Part shown: one piece after another, positions 26,055 to 36,291 of the stretch
Numbering within the stretch: the first letter of the stretch is position 1
Layout of the letters: each line of letters opens with the position of its first letter
DNA from: Caulobacter vibrioides OR37
GTDB lineage: Bacteria; Pseudomonadota; Alphaproteobacteria; Caulobacterales; Caulobacteraceae
Length of the DNA: 64,000 bases
Assembly (NCBI RefSeq): GCF_000372645.1
Contig: NZ_APMP01000011.1
Location: forward strand, 42,725 to 106,724
Reading direction: 5' to 3'
Program-made: the position numbers and the translations under genes
Notes under the pieces: generated by a model
Databases searched by the model: none
Told to the model about the DNA's origin: nothing
The model's input: only the letters and a program-made list of their open reading frames with translations

Positions 26055-28367
26055 ATGGCTTTGAACACGACCAACGGCGGCCCGGTCGGGCCGAGCCGGC
26101 GCGGCTTCCTGTCGGGCGCCGCAGCGGTCGCGGGCCTCGCCGTCACCGGTCCGGCCTGGGCGCGCGAGCCCGCCGGCCGCGCCTCCGGTCGCGTCGAGGC
26201 CCTGTTGGCCCAGATGACCATCGAGGAGAAGGCCGGCCAGCTGTCGTGCTTCGCCGACATGATCCGGCCGCCGATCGGCGACATGAACCCGCTGGTCAAT
26301 ATCCGCAACGCCCAGACCCTGACCGCCGAGATCAAGGCCGGGCGGATCGGCGTGCTGATGAACGGCGTCGGGGCCCAGGCGGCGCTGGACACTCAGAAGG
26401 CCGCGGTCGAGGGCTCGCGCCTGAAGATCCCGCTGCTGTTCGCCGCCGACGTGATCCACGGCTTCCGCACGGTCTACCCGATCCCGCTGGCCGAGGCGGC
26501 CAGCTTCGATCCGCATCTGGCCGAGCGCACCGCGCGCGCCGCCGCTTTAGAGGCGTCGGCTTCGGGCCTGCACTGGACCTTCGCACCGATGGTCGACGTC
26601 GCGCGCGACGAACGCTGGGGCAGGGTGGCCGAGGGCTCCGGCGAGGACGTGTTCCTGGGCGAGATCCTGGCCGCCGCCCGGGTGCGCGGCTTCCAGGGCA
26701 AGGACCTCAAGGCCGATGACAGCATGTTGGCCACGCCCAAGCACTTCGCGGCCTATGGCGCTGTGACGGCGGGTCTGGAGTACAATTCGGTCGAACTGTC
26801 CGAGGCCACGCTGCGGGAGGTGCACCTGCCGCCGTTCCAGGCCGCGTTCGCCGCCGGCGCCCAGACGGTGATGACCGCCTTCAACGACATCAATGGCGTG
26901 CCCTCGACCGCCAACAAGCGCCTGATCACCGACATGCTGCGCGGGGAGTGGGGCTTCAAGGGCGTGGTGATTTCCGACTATACGGCCGACCAGGAACTGG
27001 TCGCCCACGGAGTCGCCGCCGACGATCGCGACGCCGCGCGCCTGGCGATCCTGGCCGGCGTCGACATCAGCATGCAGAGCGGGCTCTATATCCGCTACCT
27101 GCCCGAGCTGGTCGCGTCGGGCGCCGTGCCGATCGAGATCGTCGACGCGGCGGTGCGCCGCGTGCTGTCGCTGAAGGAAGCGATCGGCCTGTTCGACAAT
27201 CCGTACCGCTCGCTGGATCCCAACGCCGAGCGCACCCATACCGCCACGCCGGCCCTGCGCGCGTTGAGCCGAGAGGCCGGCGCGAGATCGATCGTGCTGC
27301 TGAAGAACGACCAGAATCTGCTGCCCTTGCCCAAGGCCGGCAAGCGGCTGGCGCTGATCGGTCCATTCGCCGACGACCGCGACAACGTGCTGGGAGCCTG
27401 GGGAGGGTTCTTCGCCGACCGCCGCCTGAACGTCGACCTGGCCAGCGGCCTACGCGCCCAGATGGCCGATCCGAACGGTCTGGTCGTCGAGCGCGGCTGC
27501 GAGGTCGAGACCACGATCGCCGGCGGCTTCGAGCGCGCGGTGGCCGCGGCCCAGAGCGCGGACATCGTGCTCCTGGCCATCGGCGAGAGCCAGGACATGA
27601 CGGGAGAGGCCAAGTCCCGCACCGATATCCGCATTCCGCCGGTCCAGATGCGTCTGGCCGAGGCGGTCGCCGCCACGGGCAAGCCGCTGGTGATCCTGCT
27701 GCGCCATGGCCGCGCCATCCAGCTCGAAGGTGTCGTCCGCGACGCGCCGGCCATTCTGGCGACGTGGTTCCTGGGCAGCGAGATGGGCAACGCCGTGGCC
27801 GACGTCGTCTTCGGCGCGGTGAATCCCTCGGGCCGACTGCCGGTCAGCTTTCCGCTCGACAGCGGCCAGGAGCCGTTCTTCTACAATGGCCGCACCACCG
27901 GGAGACCGGCGCCCGCCGATCCCAACGCCCAGGAGTACAAGTCGCGCTGGCGCTCGATCCGCAACGAGGCGCTCTATCCGTTCGGCTTCGGCCTCGGTTA
28001 TGCGAGCTTCGCGCTCAGCGACGCCAAGCTCTCCACGCAAAGCCTGGGCTGGAACGACACGCTGCGCGTCACGGTCAAGGTCAAGAACACCGGCCAGGTC
28101 CACGGCGACCACGTCGTACAGCTTTATATTCGCGACCGCGTGGCCAGCCGCACGCGGCCGGTGCGCGAGCTTAAGGGCTTCCAGCGCGTATCGCTGGCGC
28201 CGGGCGCCGAGCGGGAAGTGCGGTTCGATCTGGCGCGACAAAACCTGATGTTTGTCGGCGATAACAATTACTGGATCGCCGAGCCTGGGATGTTTGAGGT
28301 CTATGTCGCCAACTCATCCGTGGACGGTCTTCCGCTGAGCTTCGAACTACTGGCGCCGCCGACCTGA
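26055..28367 (+). CDS. bglX: glycoside hydrolase family 3 beta-glucosidase, Tat-exported
   Basis: A 770-residue GH3 enzyme that releases terminal beta-linked glucose (or xylose) from oligosaccharides. It has a twin-arginine signal (SRRGFLSGAAAVAGLAV, about residues 14-30), the (beta/alpha)8 domain with the nucleophile Asp308 in GVVISDYTAD, a second alpha/beta domain (about 400-600) and a C-terminal fibronectin-III-like domain (about 650-765, with NTGQVHGDHVVQLYI and VRELKGFQRV). The length and order match BglX. Expected in the periplasm; it could feed sugars to the FucP-type permease 2 kb upstream. Confidence 0.94.
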   Translation: MALNTTNGGPVGPSRRGFLSGAAAVAGLAVTGPAWAREPAGRASGRVEALLAQMTIEEKAGQLSCFADMIRPPIGDMNPLVNIRNAQTLTAEIKAGRIGVLMNGVGAQAALDTQKAAVEGSRLKIPLLFAADVIHGFRTVYPIPLAEAASFDPHLAERTARAAALEASASGLHWTFAPMVDVARDERWGRVAEGSGEDVFLGEILAAARVRGFQGKDLKADDSMLATPKHFAAYGAVTAGLEYNSVELSEATLREVHLPPFQAAFAAGAQTVMTAFNDINGVPSTANKRLITDMLRGEWGFKGVVISDYTADQELVAHGVAADDRDAARLAILAGVDISMQSGLYIRYLPELVASGAVPIEIVDAAVRRVLSLKEAIGLFDNPYRSLDPNAERTHTATPALRALSREAGARSIVLLKNDQNLLPLPKAGKRLALIGPFADDRDNVLGAWGGFFADRRLNVDLASGLRAQMADPNGLVVERGCEVETTIAGGFERAVAAAQSADIVLLAIGESQDMTGEAKSRTDIRIPPVQMRLAEAVAATGKPLVILLRHGRAIQLEGVVRDAPAILATWFLGSEMGNAVADVVFGAVNPSGRLPVSFPLDSGQEPFFYNGRTTGRPAPADPNAQEYKSRWRSIRNEALYPFGFGLGYASFALSDAKLSTQSLGWNDTLRVTVKVKNTGQVHGDHVVQLYIRDRVASRTRPVRELKGFQRVSLAPGAEREVRFDLARQNLMFVGDNNYWIAEPGMFEVYVANSSVDGLPLSFELLAPPT

Positions 28368-28737
28368 GATCCGAATCAGGGTGCGGCTATAAACCCGCCA
28401 AAGTGGCGCGCCGCGACGTTTCGTCTCGGGTTGTTAATGGCTCGATAAGACGAGCAGAGGCGAAGCGGCGTCAAGGCAGGGCGTGGTCTTCGCTCGACTT
28501 AACCTTTGACTTCTCTTGGCTTTCCGCAATTCCAGAGCCCGCCGGCAACGGCTCGGACCGAGTCTTTCCGCTCCACCTGACGCTGCGTCCGCATGTCCCG
28601 TTGAAAGGTGTTGGAAAGGAAATAAGGTTACGAAATTGAGGCCGTGGTGTGGCTGAATGGGGCGCTTGCGTTGGGGGGCGTCTCCGCGTTGGCTTTGGGC
28701 GCGCTCCGGATCGCGTCCGCCCAGCAAGGATGGATGA
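28368..28737 (+). other. 370-base leader of the giant repeat gene
   Basis: No convincing conserved gene. The GC content drops around 28600-28640, a plausible promoter region. From the GTG at 28644 a different frame encodes a hydrophobic, signal-like stretch (about 25 residues ending in ASAQQ) that runs one frame away from the giant gene. A TGA (28735-28737) sits directly before the giant gene ATG. Confidence 0.5.
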
Positions 28738-31700
28738 ATGTCGATCTCGAGCCTTTCCGCCGCCCAGATTGGCGCCCTGTCGGTCACCGCGATCCAGGGA
28801 TTGTCGACGACCGAAATCCAGTCGCTCAACGGCACTCAGATCGCCGCGATCAGCGCGACCGGCATTGGCGCGCTCGCCAGCACCCAGGTCGCCGCGCTTT
28901 CGACCACCCAGGTCAAGGCGCTCACCGCCACCCAGATCCCGAAGTTCGCGACGTCGGTCAGCTTTGACGTCACTCAGCTGACCCAGCTGTCGACCCAGCA
29001 GGTTTCCGCCCTGACCTCGACCCAACTGGCGTCGATGGACACCTCGCATATCTCGGCTCTGAGCTCGACCCAGCTGAGCGCCCTGTCGGCCACCAACCTC
29101 TCCGGTCTCGACGCCACGCAGATCGGGTCGCTGAGCACGACTCAGGTCCAGGGCATCACCGCGACCCAGGCCAAGGGCCTCACCACCACCGATATCGGTG
29201 AGCTGGCCAACACCCAGGTGGCCGCCCTGGCCGCCGCCAGCTTCGCCGCGCTCAGCGCCGCCAGCGTTTCGGCCTTGAGCAGCACGCAGGTCGCGTCGCT
29301 GAGCACGACCCAGGTCACGAACCTGAACGTGACCCAGCTGAAGGGTCTGACCACCACCGATATCGGCGAGCTGTCGGCCACGCAGGTCGGCGCCTTGTCT
29401 GCCGCGCAGCTGGGCGCGCTGTCGTCGTCGAACATCTCGGCGCTGAGCAAGACGCAGGTCGCCGCGCTCTCGACCACCCAGATCAAGGGTCTCACGCCGG
29501 ATCAGCTGAAGGGCTTGACCACCACCGACATCGGTGAGCTGGCCAACACCCAGGTCGGCGCGCTCGCCACCTCGCAGATCAGCGCGCTGAACGCCACCCA
29601 GACCCAGCAGCTGGCCACGACCCAGCTGTCGGTCCTCAGCTCCACCCAGATCGCCGCCCTTGGCGCGACCAATTTCTCGGCGTTGAACGCCACGCAGGTC
29701 GGCGCGCTGAGCACGACCCAGATTCAAGGCCTGACGACCGCTCAGCTGGGCGCTCTGACCAGCACCGACATCGGCGAGCTGGCCGACACCCAGATCGCGA
29801 CCCTGTCGTCCACCCAGATCGGCGCGCTGTCGCCGACCGCCTTCTCGGCCCTGAGCCAGACGCAGGTCTCGGCGCTGAACGCCACCCAGATCCGCGGTGT
29901 GACCTCGACCCAGCTGAAGGGTCTGTCGACGACGGATATCGGCGAGCTGGCCGACACCCAGGTCGCCGCCCTGAGCGCGAGCCAGGTGGCCGGCCTGACC
30001 GCCACCGGCGTCTCGGCCCTGAGCCGGACGCAGGTCGCGGCCCTGTCTTCGACCCAGGTCAAGGCGCTGACCGCCGACCAGCTGAAGGGTCTGACCACCA
30101 CCGATATCGGCGAGCTGGCCGATACGCAGGTCGCCGCCCTGACCGCCGATCAGGTCAAGAACCTGTCGGCGACCAATGTTTCGGCCCTGAGCCGGACCCA
30201 AGTCGCGGCCCTCTCGAGCACGCAGGTCGGCGCCCTGACCTCGACCCAGCTGAAGGGCCTGACGACCACCGACATCGACGAGCTGTCGGCCACTCAGGTC
30301 GGCGCCCTGTCCGCCGCCCAGGTCGGCGCTCTGGCCTCGACCCAGGTGCAGGAATTCTCGACGACGCAGATCGGCGGGCTGTCCTCGACCCAGATCGGCG
30401 CGATCGCGACCGGCAACATCTCGCTGCTCAACGCCACCCAGGTCGGCGCTCTGACGACCACCCAGATCAAGGGTCTGACGACGGCCCAGTTGGGGGCGCT
30501 GACCACGACCAACATCGGCAACCTCGCCGATACCCAGGTGGCGGCTCTGAGCGCCTCGCAGCTGGCGGCCCTGTCGGCGACCAACGTCTCCGCCCTGAGC
30601 CAGACCCAGATCTCGGCCCTGAACGCCACCCAGATCAAGGGCCTGACCGCGACCCAGCTGAAGGGCCTGTCGACCACCGACGTCGGCGAGCTGGCCGATA
30701 CCCAGGTCGCCGCCCTGACCGCCTCGCAGCTCGGCGCCCTGTCGGCGACCAATGTTTCGGCCTTGAGCCGCACCCAGGTCGCGGCGCTCAACGCCACCCA
30801 GATCAAGGGCTTGACCGCCGACCAGCTGAAGGGCCTGTCGACCACCGACATCGGAGAGCTGGCCGACACCCAGGTCGCCGCCCTGACGGCCGACCAGATC
30901 AAGAGCCTGTCGGCCACCAATATCTCCGCGCTGAGCGCCACCCAGACGGCCGCTTTGTCGACCACCCAGATCAAGGGTCTGACCGTCGACCAGCTCAAGG
31001 GTCTGTCGACCACCGACATCGGCGAATTGGCCGATACCCAGGTCGCCGCCTTGGCGACCTCGCAGATCGCGGCGCTGTCCGTGACCAACGTGCAGAAGCT
31101 ATCGACCACCCAGATCAGCGCCCTGAGCTCCACCCAGCTTGGCGCTCTGTCGGGGACGGCGGTCTCGGCCCTGAACAGCACCCAGGTCGCCGCGCTGAAC
31201 AGCACCCAGATCTCGGGGCTGACGACCCAGCAGTTGGGCGCGCTTTCGGCGGCTGACGTCGGCGAACTGGCCACCACCCAGGTCGCGGCCCTCAGCGCGA
31301 CCCAGATCGGCGCGCTGTCGTCGACGGCCTTCTCGGCGCTGACCCAGACCCAGGTGGCGGCGCTGAACGCGACCCAGATCAAGGGGCTGACGGCCACCCA
31401 GCTGAAGGGGCTGACCACGACGGACGTCGGCGAACTGGCCGGCACCCAGGTGGCGGCGCTGGGCGCGACGCAGATCGGCGCCCTGGGCGCCACCAACTTC
31501 TCGGCGCTGAGCCAAACGCAGGTCGCCGCGCTGTCGACCACCCAGATCAAGGGCATTTCGGCTGACCAGCTCAAGGGTCTGACGACGACCGACGTCGGCG
31601 AGTTGGCCGACACCCAGGTCGCCGCGCTGACCGCCGACCAGCTGAAGAGTCTGTCGGCGACCAACGTCTCGGCCCTGAGCCAGACCCAGGTCGCGGCTCT

Positions 31701-34700
31701 GTCGACCACCCAGGTGCAGGCGCTGTCGACGACCCAGCTGAAGGGGCTGTCGACCACCGACATCGACGAACTCTCGGCCACCCAGATCGGCGCGCTCTCG
31801 GCGGCTCAGATCACCGCCCTGGCCTCGACCCAGGTGCAGGAGCTGTCGACCACCCAGATCGGCGGTCTGTCGGCCACCCAGATCGGCGCGATCGCCACCG
31901 GCAATATCTCGCTGCTGAACGCGACCCAGATCGGGGCGCTGTCGTCCACCCAGCTCAAGGGCCTGACCAGCGCTCAGCTCGGGGCGCTGACGACGACCAA
32001 TATCAGCAAGCTCGCCGACACCCAGGTCGCGGCGCTGACGGGCACCCAGATCGGCGCGCTGTCGGCGACCAATGTCTCGGCCCTGAACCAGACGCAGGTC
32101 ACGGCGCTCACCGACACCCAGATCAAGGCCCTGACATCCACTCAGCTGAAGGGCCTGTCGGCGGCCGACATCGGCGAGCTGTCCAAGACCCAGGTCGGCG
32201 GCCTGACGGCGAACCAGATCGGCGCCCTGACGGCCACGGCGGTCTCGGCGCTGACCCAGACCCAGGTCAGCGCGCTGAACACCACGCAGATCAAGGGCCT
32301 GACCGCCGACCAGCTGAAGGGTCTGACGACCACCGACATCGGCGAACTGGTCGACACTCAGATCGGCGCGCTGACGGCGGACCAGATCAAGAGCCTCTCG
32401 GCCACCAACGTCTCGGCCCTGGACGCGACCCAGACGGCGGCGCTGTCCTCGACCGTGATCAAGGGCCTGACCACGACCCAGATCGCGGGTCTGACGACGA
32501 CGGATATCGGCGACCTGTCCAATACCCAGATCGCGGCCATGGCGGCGACGCAGGTCGCCGCGCTGAACGTCCAGAACCTGACCACCACGCAGATCTCGGG
32601 CCTCAGCTCGACGGTGATCGGCGCCATCGGCGCGACCAAGTTCTCGGCCTGGAACGCCACCCAGGTCGGCTCGCTGAGCACGACCCAGATCCAGGGCCTG
32701 ACCGCCGACCAGCTCAAGGGGCTGACCACCACGGATATCGGCGAGCTGGCGAACACCCAGGTTGGGGCGCTGTCGCCGACCCAGATCGGCGCCCTGAGCG
32801 CGACCGGCGTCTCGGCCCTGAGCCAGACCCAGGTCGCGGCGCTGTCCTCGACCCAGATCCAGGGCCTGACCGCGACCCAGCTGAAGGGGTTGACGACCAC
32901 CGACGTCGGCGAACTGGCCGCCACCCAGGTGGCCGCCCTGGCCTCGACTCAAGTCGGCGCGCTGTCGCCGACCGCCTTCTCGGCCCTGAGCCAGACCCAG
33001 GTCGCCGCGCTTTCGGCGACGCAAATCAAGGGCCTCACGGCGAGCCAGCTTCAGGGTCTGACGACCACCGACATCGGCGAGTTCTCGACGACCCAGGTCT
33101 CGGCCCTGACAGCCGACCAGTTGAAGAGCCTCTCGGCGACGAACATTTCGGCCCTGGTCAACACCCAGGTCGCCGCGCTCAACAGCACTCAAGTGCAGGC
33201 GCTGAGCACGACTCAGTTGAAGGGCTTGTCGGTCAGCGACATCGATGAACTGTCCGCGACCCAGGTCGGCGCGCTCTCGGCGGCCCAGATCACCGCTTTG
33301 GCTTCAACCCAAGTCCAGGAGCTGTCGACCACCCAGATCGGCGGTCTCTCGTCCACTCAGATTGCCGCTCTGACGACCGGTAATGTGACCGGGCTGAGCG
33401 CGACGCAGATCGGGGCCCTCTCCACGACCCAGGTCAAGGGTCTGACGACCTCGCAGCTGGGCGCCCTGACGACGACGAATGTCGGCAATTTCGCCAACAC
33501 CCAGATCGCGGCGCTGGCCTCCACCCAGATCGGCGCCTTGTCGGCCACCGCGTTCTCGGCTCTGAACCAGACCCAGGTCGCGGCCTTGGCCGACACCCAG
33601 ATCAAGGGGCTGACGACGACGCAGCTGAAGGGATTGACGACCACCGACGTTGGCGAGTTGTCGACGACCCAGGTCTCGGCCCTGACGGCCAGCCAGATCG
33701 GTTCGTTGACGCCGACGGCGTTCTCCGCGCTCGACACCACCCGGGTTGGCGCGCTGAGCGCGACCCAGATCAAGGGCCTGTCGGCCGATCAGCTCAAGGG
33801 GCTGACGACCACCGACATCGGTGAGTTCTCGACGACCCAGGTCGCGGCTTTGACGAACGACCAACTGAAGAGCCTGTCGGCGACCAACATCTCGGCGCTA
33901 AGCAGCACCCAGACCGCGGCTCTGTCCACGACCCAGATCGCTGGTCTGACGACGAGCCAATTGCAAGGGTTGACCACGACCGACATCGGCGAACTGGCGG
34001 CCACCCAGGTGGCGGCGCTCGCCGCGTCTCAGGTCTCGGCGCTGAGCCAGGCCAATGTGCAGCAGCTGTCGACCACCCAGATCACCGCACTGAGCTCGAC
34101 CCAGCTCGGCGCGCTCTCGGCCACGAACTTCTCGGCTCTGAACGCGACCCAGGTCGGCGTGCTCACCACCACACAGGTGCAAGGCCTCACGACCCAGCAA
34201 CTGGGCGGCTTGACGACCACGGATGTCGGCGAACTGGCGAACACCCAGGTCGGCGCGCTGAGCTCGACCCAGATCGGCGCCCTGTCGCCGACGGCTTTCT
34301 CGGCCCTGAACCGGACCCAGGTCGCGGCGCTAAGCTCGACCCAAATCAAGGGGCTGACGGCGACCCAGCTTAGGGGGCTGACCACCACTGATGTCGGCGA
34401 ATTGGCCGACACCCAGGTAGCGGCGCTGGCTTCGACCCAGTTGGGCGCGCTGTCGCCGACCGCCTTCTCCGCGCTGAGCCAGACGCAGGTCGCGGCGCTG
34501 TCGGCGACCCAGGTCAAGGGCATCGCCAGCACCCAGCTGCAAAGCCTGACCACGACCGATATCGGCGAGTTCTCGACCACGCAGATCGCGGCCCTGACCG
34601 CCGATCAGCTGAAGAGCCTGTCGGCGACCAATATCTCGGCCCTGGCCAACACCCAGGTCGCGGCGCTGAGCAACACCCAGGTGCAGGCGCTGAGCGCGAC

Positions 34701-36147
34701 GCAGTTGAAGGGCCTGTCGGTCACCGACATCGACGAGTTCTCGGCGACGCAGATCGGGGCCCTCGCGGCCGCCCAGATCGGCGCCCTGGCCTCGACCCAG
34801 GTGCAGGAACTGTCGACCACGCAGATCGGCGGCCTCTCGGCCACGCAGATCGGCGCGATCGCCACCGGCAACATCACCCAGCTGAACGCGACCCAGATCG
34901 GCGCGCTGAACTCGACCCAGATCAAGGGCCTGACCACGGCCCAGATCGGCGCCCTGACGACGGCCAACATCGGCAACCTCGCGAACACCCAAGTCGGGGC
35001 GCTGACCTCCACCCAACTGGGGGCGCTGACGCCGACGGGCTTCTCGAACCTCAACACCACCCAGATGGCGGCGCTGAGCTCGACCCAGCTGAAGGGCCTG
35101 ACGACCACCCAGCTGAAGGGGCTGACGACCACGGATGTCGGCGAACTGGCCGACACCCAGGTCGCGGCGCTTTCGGCGGCCCAGATCGGCGCGCTGGCGC
35201 CGTCCAGCTTCTCGGCGCTGAGCCGCACCCAGGTCGCGGCGCTGAACGCAACTCAAATCCAGGGGCTGACCGGCGATCAACTGAAGGGCCTGACGACCAC
35301 GGATATCGGCGAATTCGCCGACACCCAGGTCGCCGCCCTGACCACCAGCCAGCTGACGGCGCTCTCGGCGACGAACGTCTCGGCCCTGACCGCCACGCAG
35401 ACGGCGGCCCTGTCGACCACCCAGGTCAAGAGCCTGACGACCGATCAGCTGAAGGGTCTGACGACGACGGATATCGGCGAGCTGGGCAACACCCAGATCG
35501 GCGCGCTGACCACCTCGCAGATCTCGACCCTGGCCTCCACCCAGGCTCAACAGCTGTCGACGACGCAGCTGAACGCTCTCAGCTCGACCCAGATCGGCGC
35601 CCTGACGGCCACGGCCTATACGGCGCTGAACAACACCCAGGTCGGCTCGCTCAGCACGACCCAGGTGAAGGGTCTGGCGACGACGCAGCTGGCCAATCTG
35701 ACGACGACCAATGTCGGGCAGCTGGCCAATACCCAGGTCGCGGCGCTGAGCATCCTGCAACTGGCGGCCATCTCCTCCAGCGGCATCTCGGCGCTGAACG
35801 CCACCCAGACAGCGGCGCTGTCGACCACGCAGGTGATGGGCCTGACGACGACGCAGCTGAAGGGCCTGACCAGCGCCGATGTGGCCGACCTGGCCAATAC
35901 GCAGCTCGGGGCCTTGGCCTCGACCCAGCTGGGCGCGCTGTCGACGACGGTGATCAACAGCTTCACCACGACCCAGATCGGCCAGCTGCAAGCCACGCAG
36001 CTGTCTGGCTTGACGACCACCCAGCTGGACTATCTCTCGACCACCAATATCGAGCAGATGAGCAAGACCCAGGCGGCCGCCCTGACGCAGACCCAGGTGC
36101 AAAGCCTGAGCGACGCCCAGGTCGCCTCCTACCTGAAGGTCATCTGA
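28738..36147 (+). CDS. giant octapeptide-repeat protein (2469 residues)
   Basis: Not a family I recognise. Almost the entire protein is a tandem array of 8-residue units with consensus L-[ST]-x-T-Q-[VIL]-x-[AG], about 300 copies. Units group into blocks of seven (56 residues) marked by LTTTDIGE, with some ten-unit blocks, and these repeat at 496 residues. It is very rich in Ala, Ser, Thr, Leu and Gln; I see no Cys, a single Trp and few charges. Ser/Thr-x-x-Gln/Asp resembles a helix N-cap box, so an alpha-solenoid of very short helices is possible; a beta-solenoid is the alternative. AAGGA lies seven bases before the ATG. No clear signal peptide; the C-terminus VASYLKVI is hydrophobic, which would allow type I secretion. 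An OGT-like glycosyltransferase gene follows. Confidence 0.9.
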   Translation: MSISSLSAAQIGALSVTAIQGLSTTEIQSLNGTQIAAISATGIGALASTQVAALSTTQVKALTATQIPKFATSVSFDVTQLTQLSTQQVSALTSTQLASMDTSHISALSSTQLSALSATNLSGLDATQIGSLSTTQVQGITATQAKGLTTTDIGELANTQVAALAAASFAALSAASVSALSSTQVASLSTTQVTNLNVTQLKGLTTTDIGELSATQVGALSAAQLGALSSSNISALSKTQVAALSTTQIKGLTPDQLKGLTTTDIGELANTQVGALATSQISALNATQTQQLATTQLSVLSSTQIAALGATNFSALNATQVGALSTTQIQGLTTAQLGALTSTDIGELADTQIATLSSTQIGALSPTAFSALSQTQVSALNATQIRGVTSTQLKGLSTTDIGELADTQVAALSASQVAGLTATGVSALSRTQVAALSSTQVKALTADQLKGLTTTDIGELADTQVAALTADQVKNLSATNVSALSRTQVAALSSTQVGALTSTQLKGLTTTDIDELSATQVGALSAAQVGALASTQVQEFSTTQIGGLSSTQIGAIATGNISLLNATQVGALTTTQIKGLTTAQLGALTTTNIGNLADTQVAALSASQLAALSATNVSALSQTQISALNATQIKGLTATQLKGLSTTDVGELADTQVAALTASQLGALSATNVSALSRTQVAALNATQIKGLTADQLKGLSTTDIGELADTQVAALTADQIKSLSATNISALSATQTAALSTTQIKGLTVDQLKGLSTTDIGELADTQVAALATSQIAALSVTNVQKLSTTQISALSSTQLGALSGTAVSALNSTQVAALNSTQISGLTTQQLGALSAADVGELATTQVAALSATQIGALSSTAFSALTQTQVAALNATQIKGLTATQLKGLTTTDVGELAGTQVAALGATQIGALGATNFSALSQTQVAALSTTQIKGISADQLKGLTTTDVGELADTQVAALTADQLKSLSATNVSALSQTQVAALSTTQVQALSTTQLKGLSTTDIDELSATQIGALSAAQITALASTQVQELSTTQIGGLSATQIGAIATGNISLLNATQIGALSSTQLKGLTSAQLGALTTTNISKLADTQVAALTGTQIGALSATNVSALNQTQVTALTDTQIKALTSTQLKGLSAADIGELSKTQVGGLTANQIGALTATAVSALTQTQVSALNTTQIKGLTADQLKGLTTTDIGELVDTQIGALTADQIKSLSATNVSALDATQTAALSSTVIKGLTTTQIAGLTTTDIGDLSNTQIAAMAATQVAALNVQNLTTTQISGLSSTVIGAIGATKFSAWNATQVGSLSTTQIQGLTADQLKGLTTTDIGELANTQVGALSPTQIGALSATGVSALSQTQVAALSSTQIQGLTATQLKGLTTTDVGELAATQVAALASTQVGALSPTAFSALSQTQVAALSATQIKGLTASQLQGLTTTDIGEFSTTQVSALTADQLKSLSATNISALVNTQVAALNSTQVQALSTTQLKGLSVSDIDELSATQVGALSAAQITALASTQVQELSTTQIGGLSSTQIAALTTGNVTGLSATQIGALSTTQVKGLTTSQLGALTTTNVGNFANTQIAALASTQIGALSATAFSALNQTQVAALADTQIKGLTTTQLKGLTTTDVGELSTTQVSALTASQIGSLTPTAFSALDTTRVGALSATQIKGLSADQLKGLTTTDIGEFSTTQVAALTNDQLKSLSATNISALSSTQTAALSTTQIAGLTTSQLQGLTTTDIGELAATQVAALAASQVSALSQANVQQLSTTQITALSSTQLGALSATNFSALNATQVGVLTTTQVQGLTTQQLGGLTTTDVGELANTQVGALSSTQIGALSPTAFSALNRTQVAALSSTQIKGLTATQLRGLTTTDVGELADTQVAALASTQLGALSPTAFSALSQTQVAALSATQVKGIASTQLQSLTTTDIGEFSTTQIAALTADQLKSLSATNISALANTQVAALSNTQVQALSATQLKGLSVTDIDEFSATQIGALAAAQIGALASTQVQELSTTQIGGLSATQIGAIATGNITQLNATQIGALNSTQIKGLTTAQIGALTTANIGNLANTQVGALTSTQLGALTPTGFSNLNTTQMAALSSTQLKGLTTTQLKGLTTTDVGELADTQVAALSAAQIGALAPSSFSALSRTQVAALNATQIQGLTGDQLKGLTTTDIGEFADTQVAALTTSQLTALSATNVSALTATQTAALSTTQVKSLTTDQLKGLTTTDIGELGNTQIGALTTSQISTLASTQAQQLSTTQLNALSSTQIGALTATAYTALNNTQVGSLSTTQVKGLATTQLANLTTTNVGQLANTQVAALSILQLAAISSSGISALNATQTAALSTTQVMGLTTTQLKGLTSADVADLANTQLGALASTQLGALSTTVINSFTTTQIGQLQATQLSGLTTTQLDYLSTTNIEQMSKTQAAALTQTQVQSLSDAQVASYLKVI
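28753..36129 (+). repeat. three-level tandem repeat: 24 bp, 168/240 bp and 1488 bp
   Basis: Marker codons for the D of DIGE/DIDE fall at 29191, 29359, 29527, 29767, 29935, 30103 and 30271, giving steps of 168, 168, 240, 168, 168 and 168. DIDE recurs at 30271, 31759, 33238 and 34726, steps of 1488, 1479 and 1488; the ten-unit block recurs at 29527, 31015, 32503, 33982 and 35470, steps of 1488, 1488, 1479 and 1488. The 9-base deficit is a three-residue deletion in one unit (LNVQN, about 32568). 1488 bp equals 62 octapeptides, or six 7-unit plus two 10-unit blocks. Synonymous codons differ between copies. Confidence 0.92.
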
Positions 36148-36157
36148 CCCTGATGAT

Positions 36158-36187
36158 CGCCGTCCGCGCCTCGCCGCGCGGACGGCG
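36158..36187 (+). terminator. GC-rich hairpin after the giant gene
   Basis: Arms CGCCGTCCGCGC and GCGCGGACGGCG pair over 12 bp with a six-base loop, ten bases past the stop, followed by GCGCCCTTTCG. The U-tract is weak, so partial read-through into the glycosyltransferase gene is possible. Confidence 0.6.
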
Positions 36188-36291
36188 GCGCCCTTTCGAC
36201 CGTTGGTCGGGATCGTCGGCTCATGCCATGATCGCGAGGGGCTGACTCGCACCCCATCACGTGTTTTCCGCTCATCGGTTTCGGGAAGACT

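Noticed and set aside
31099..33192. Separate gene or assembly duplication inside the giant protein
   Set aside because: The frame is continuous and copies differ in synonymous codons, so a collapsed or duplicated assembly is unlikely.
28753..36129. CRISPR-like regular repeats
   Set aside because: The 24-bp units are adjacent without unique spacers and translate to a continuous octapeptide array.
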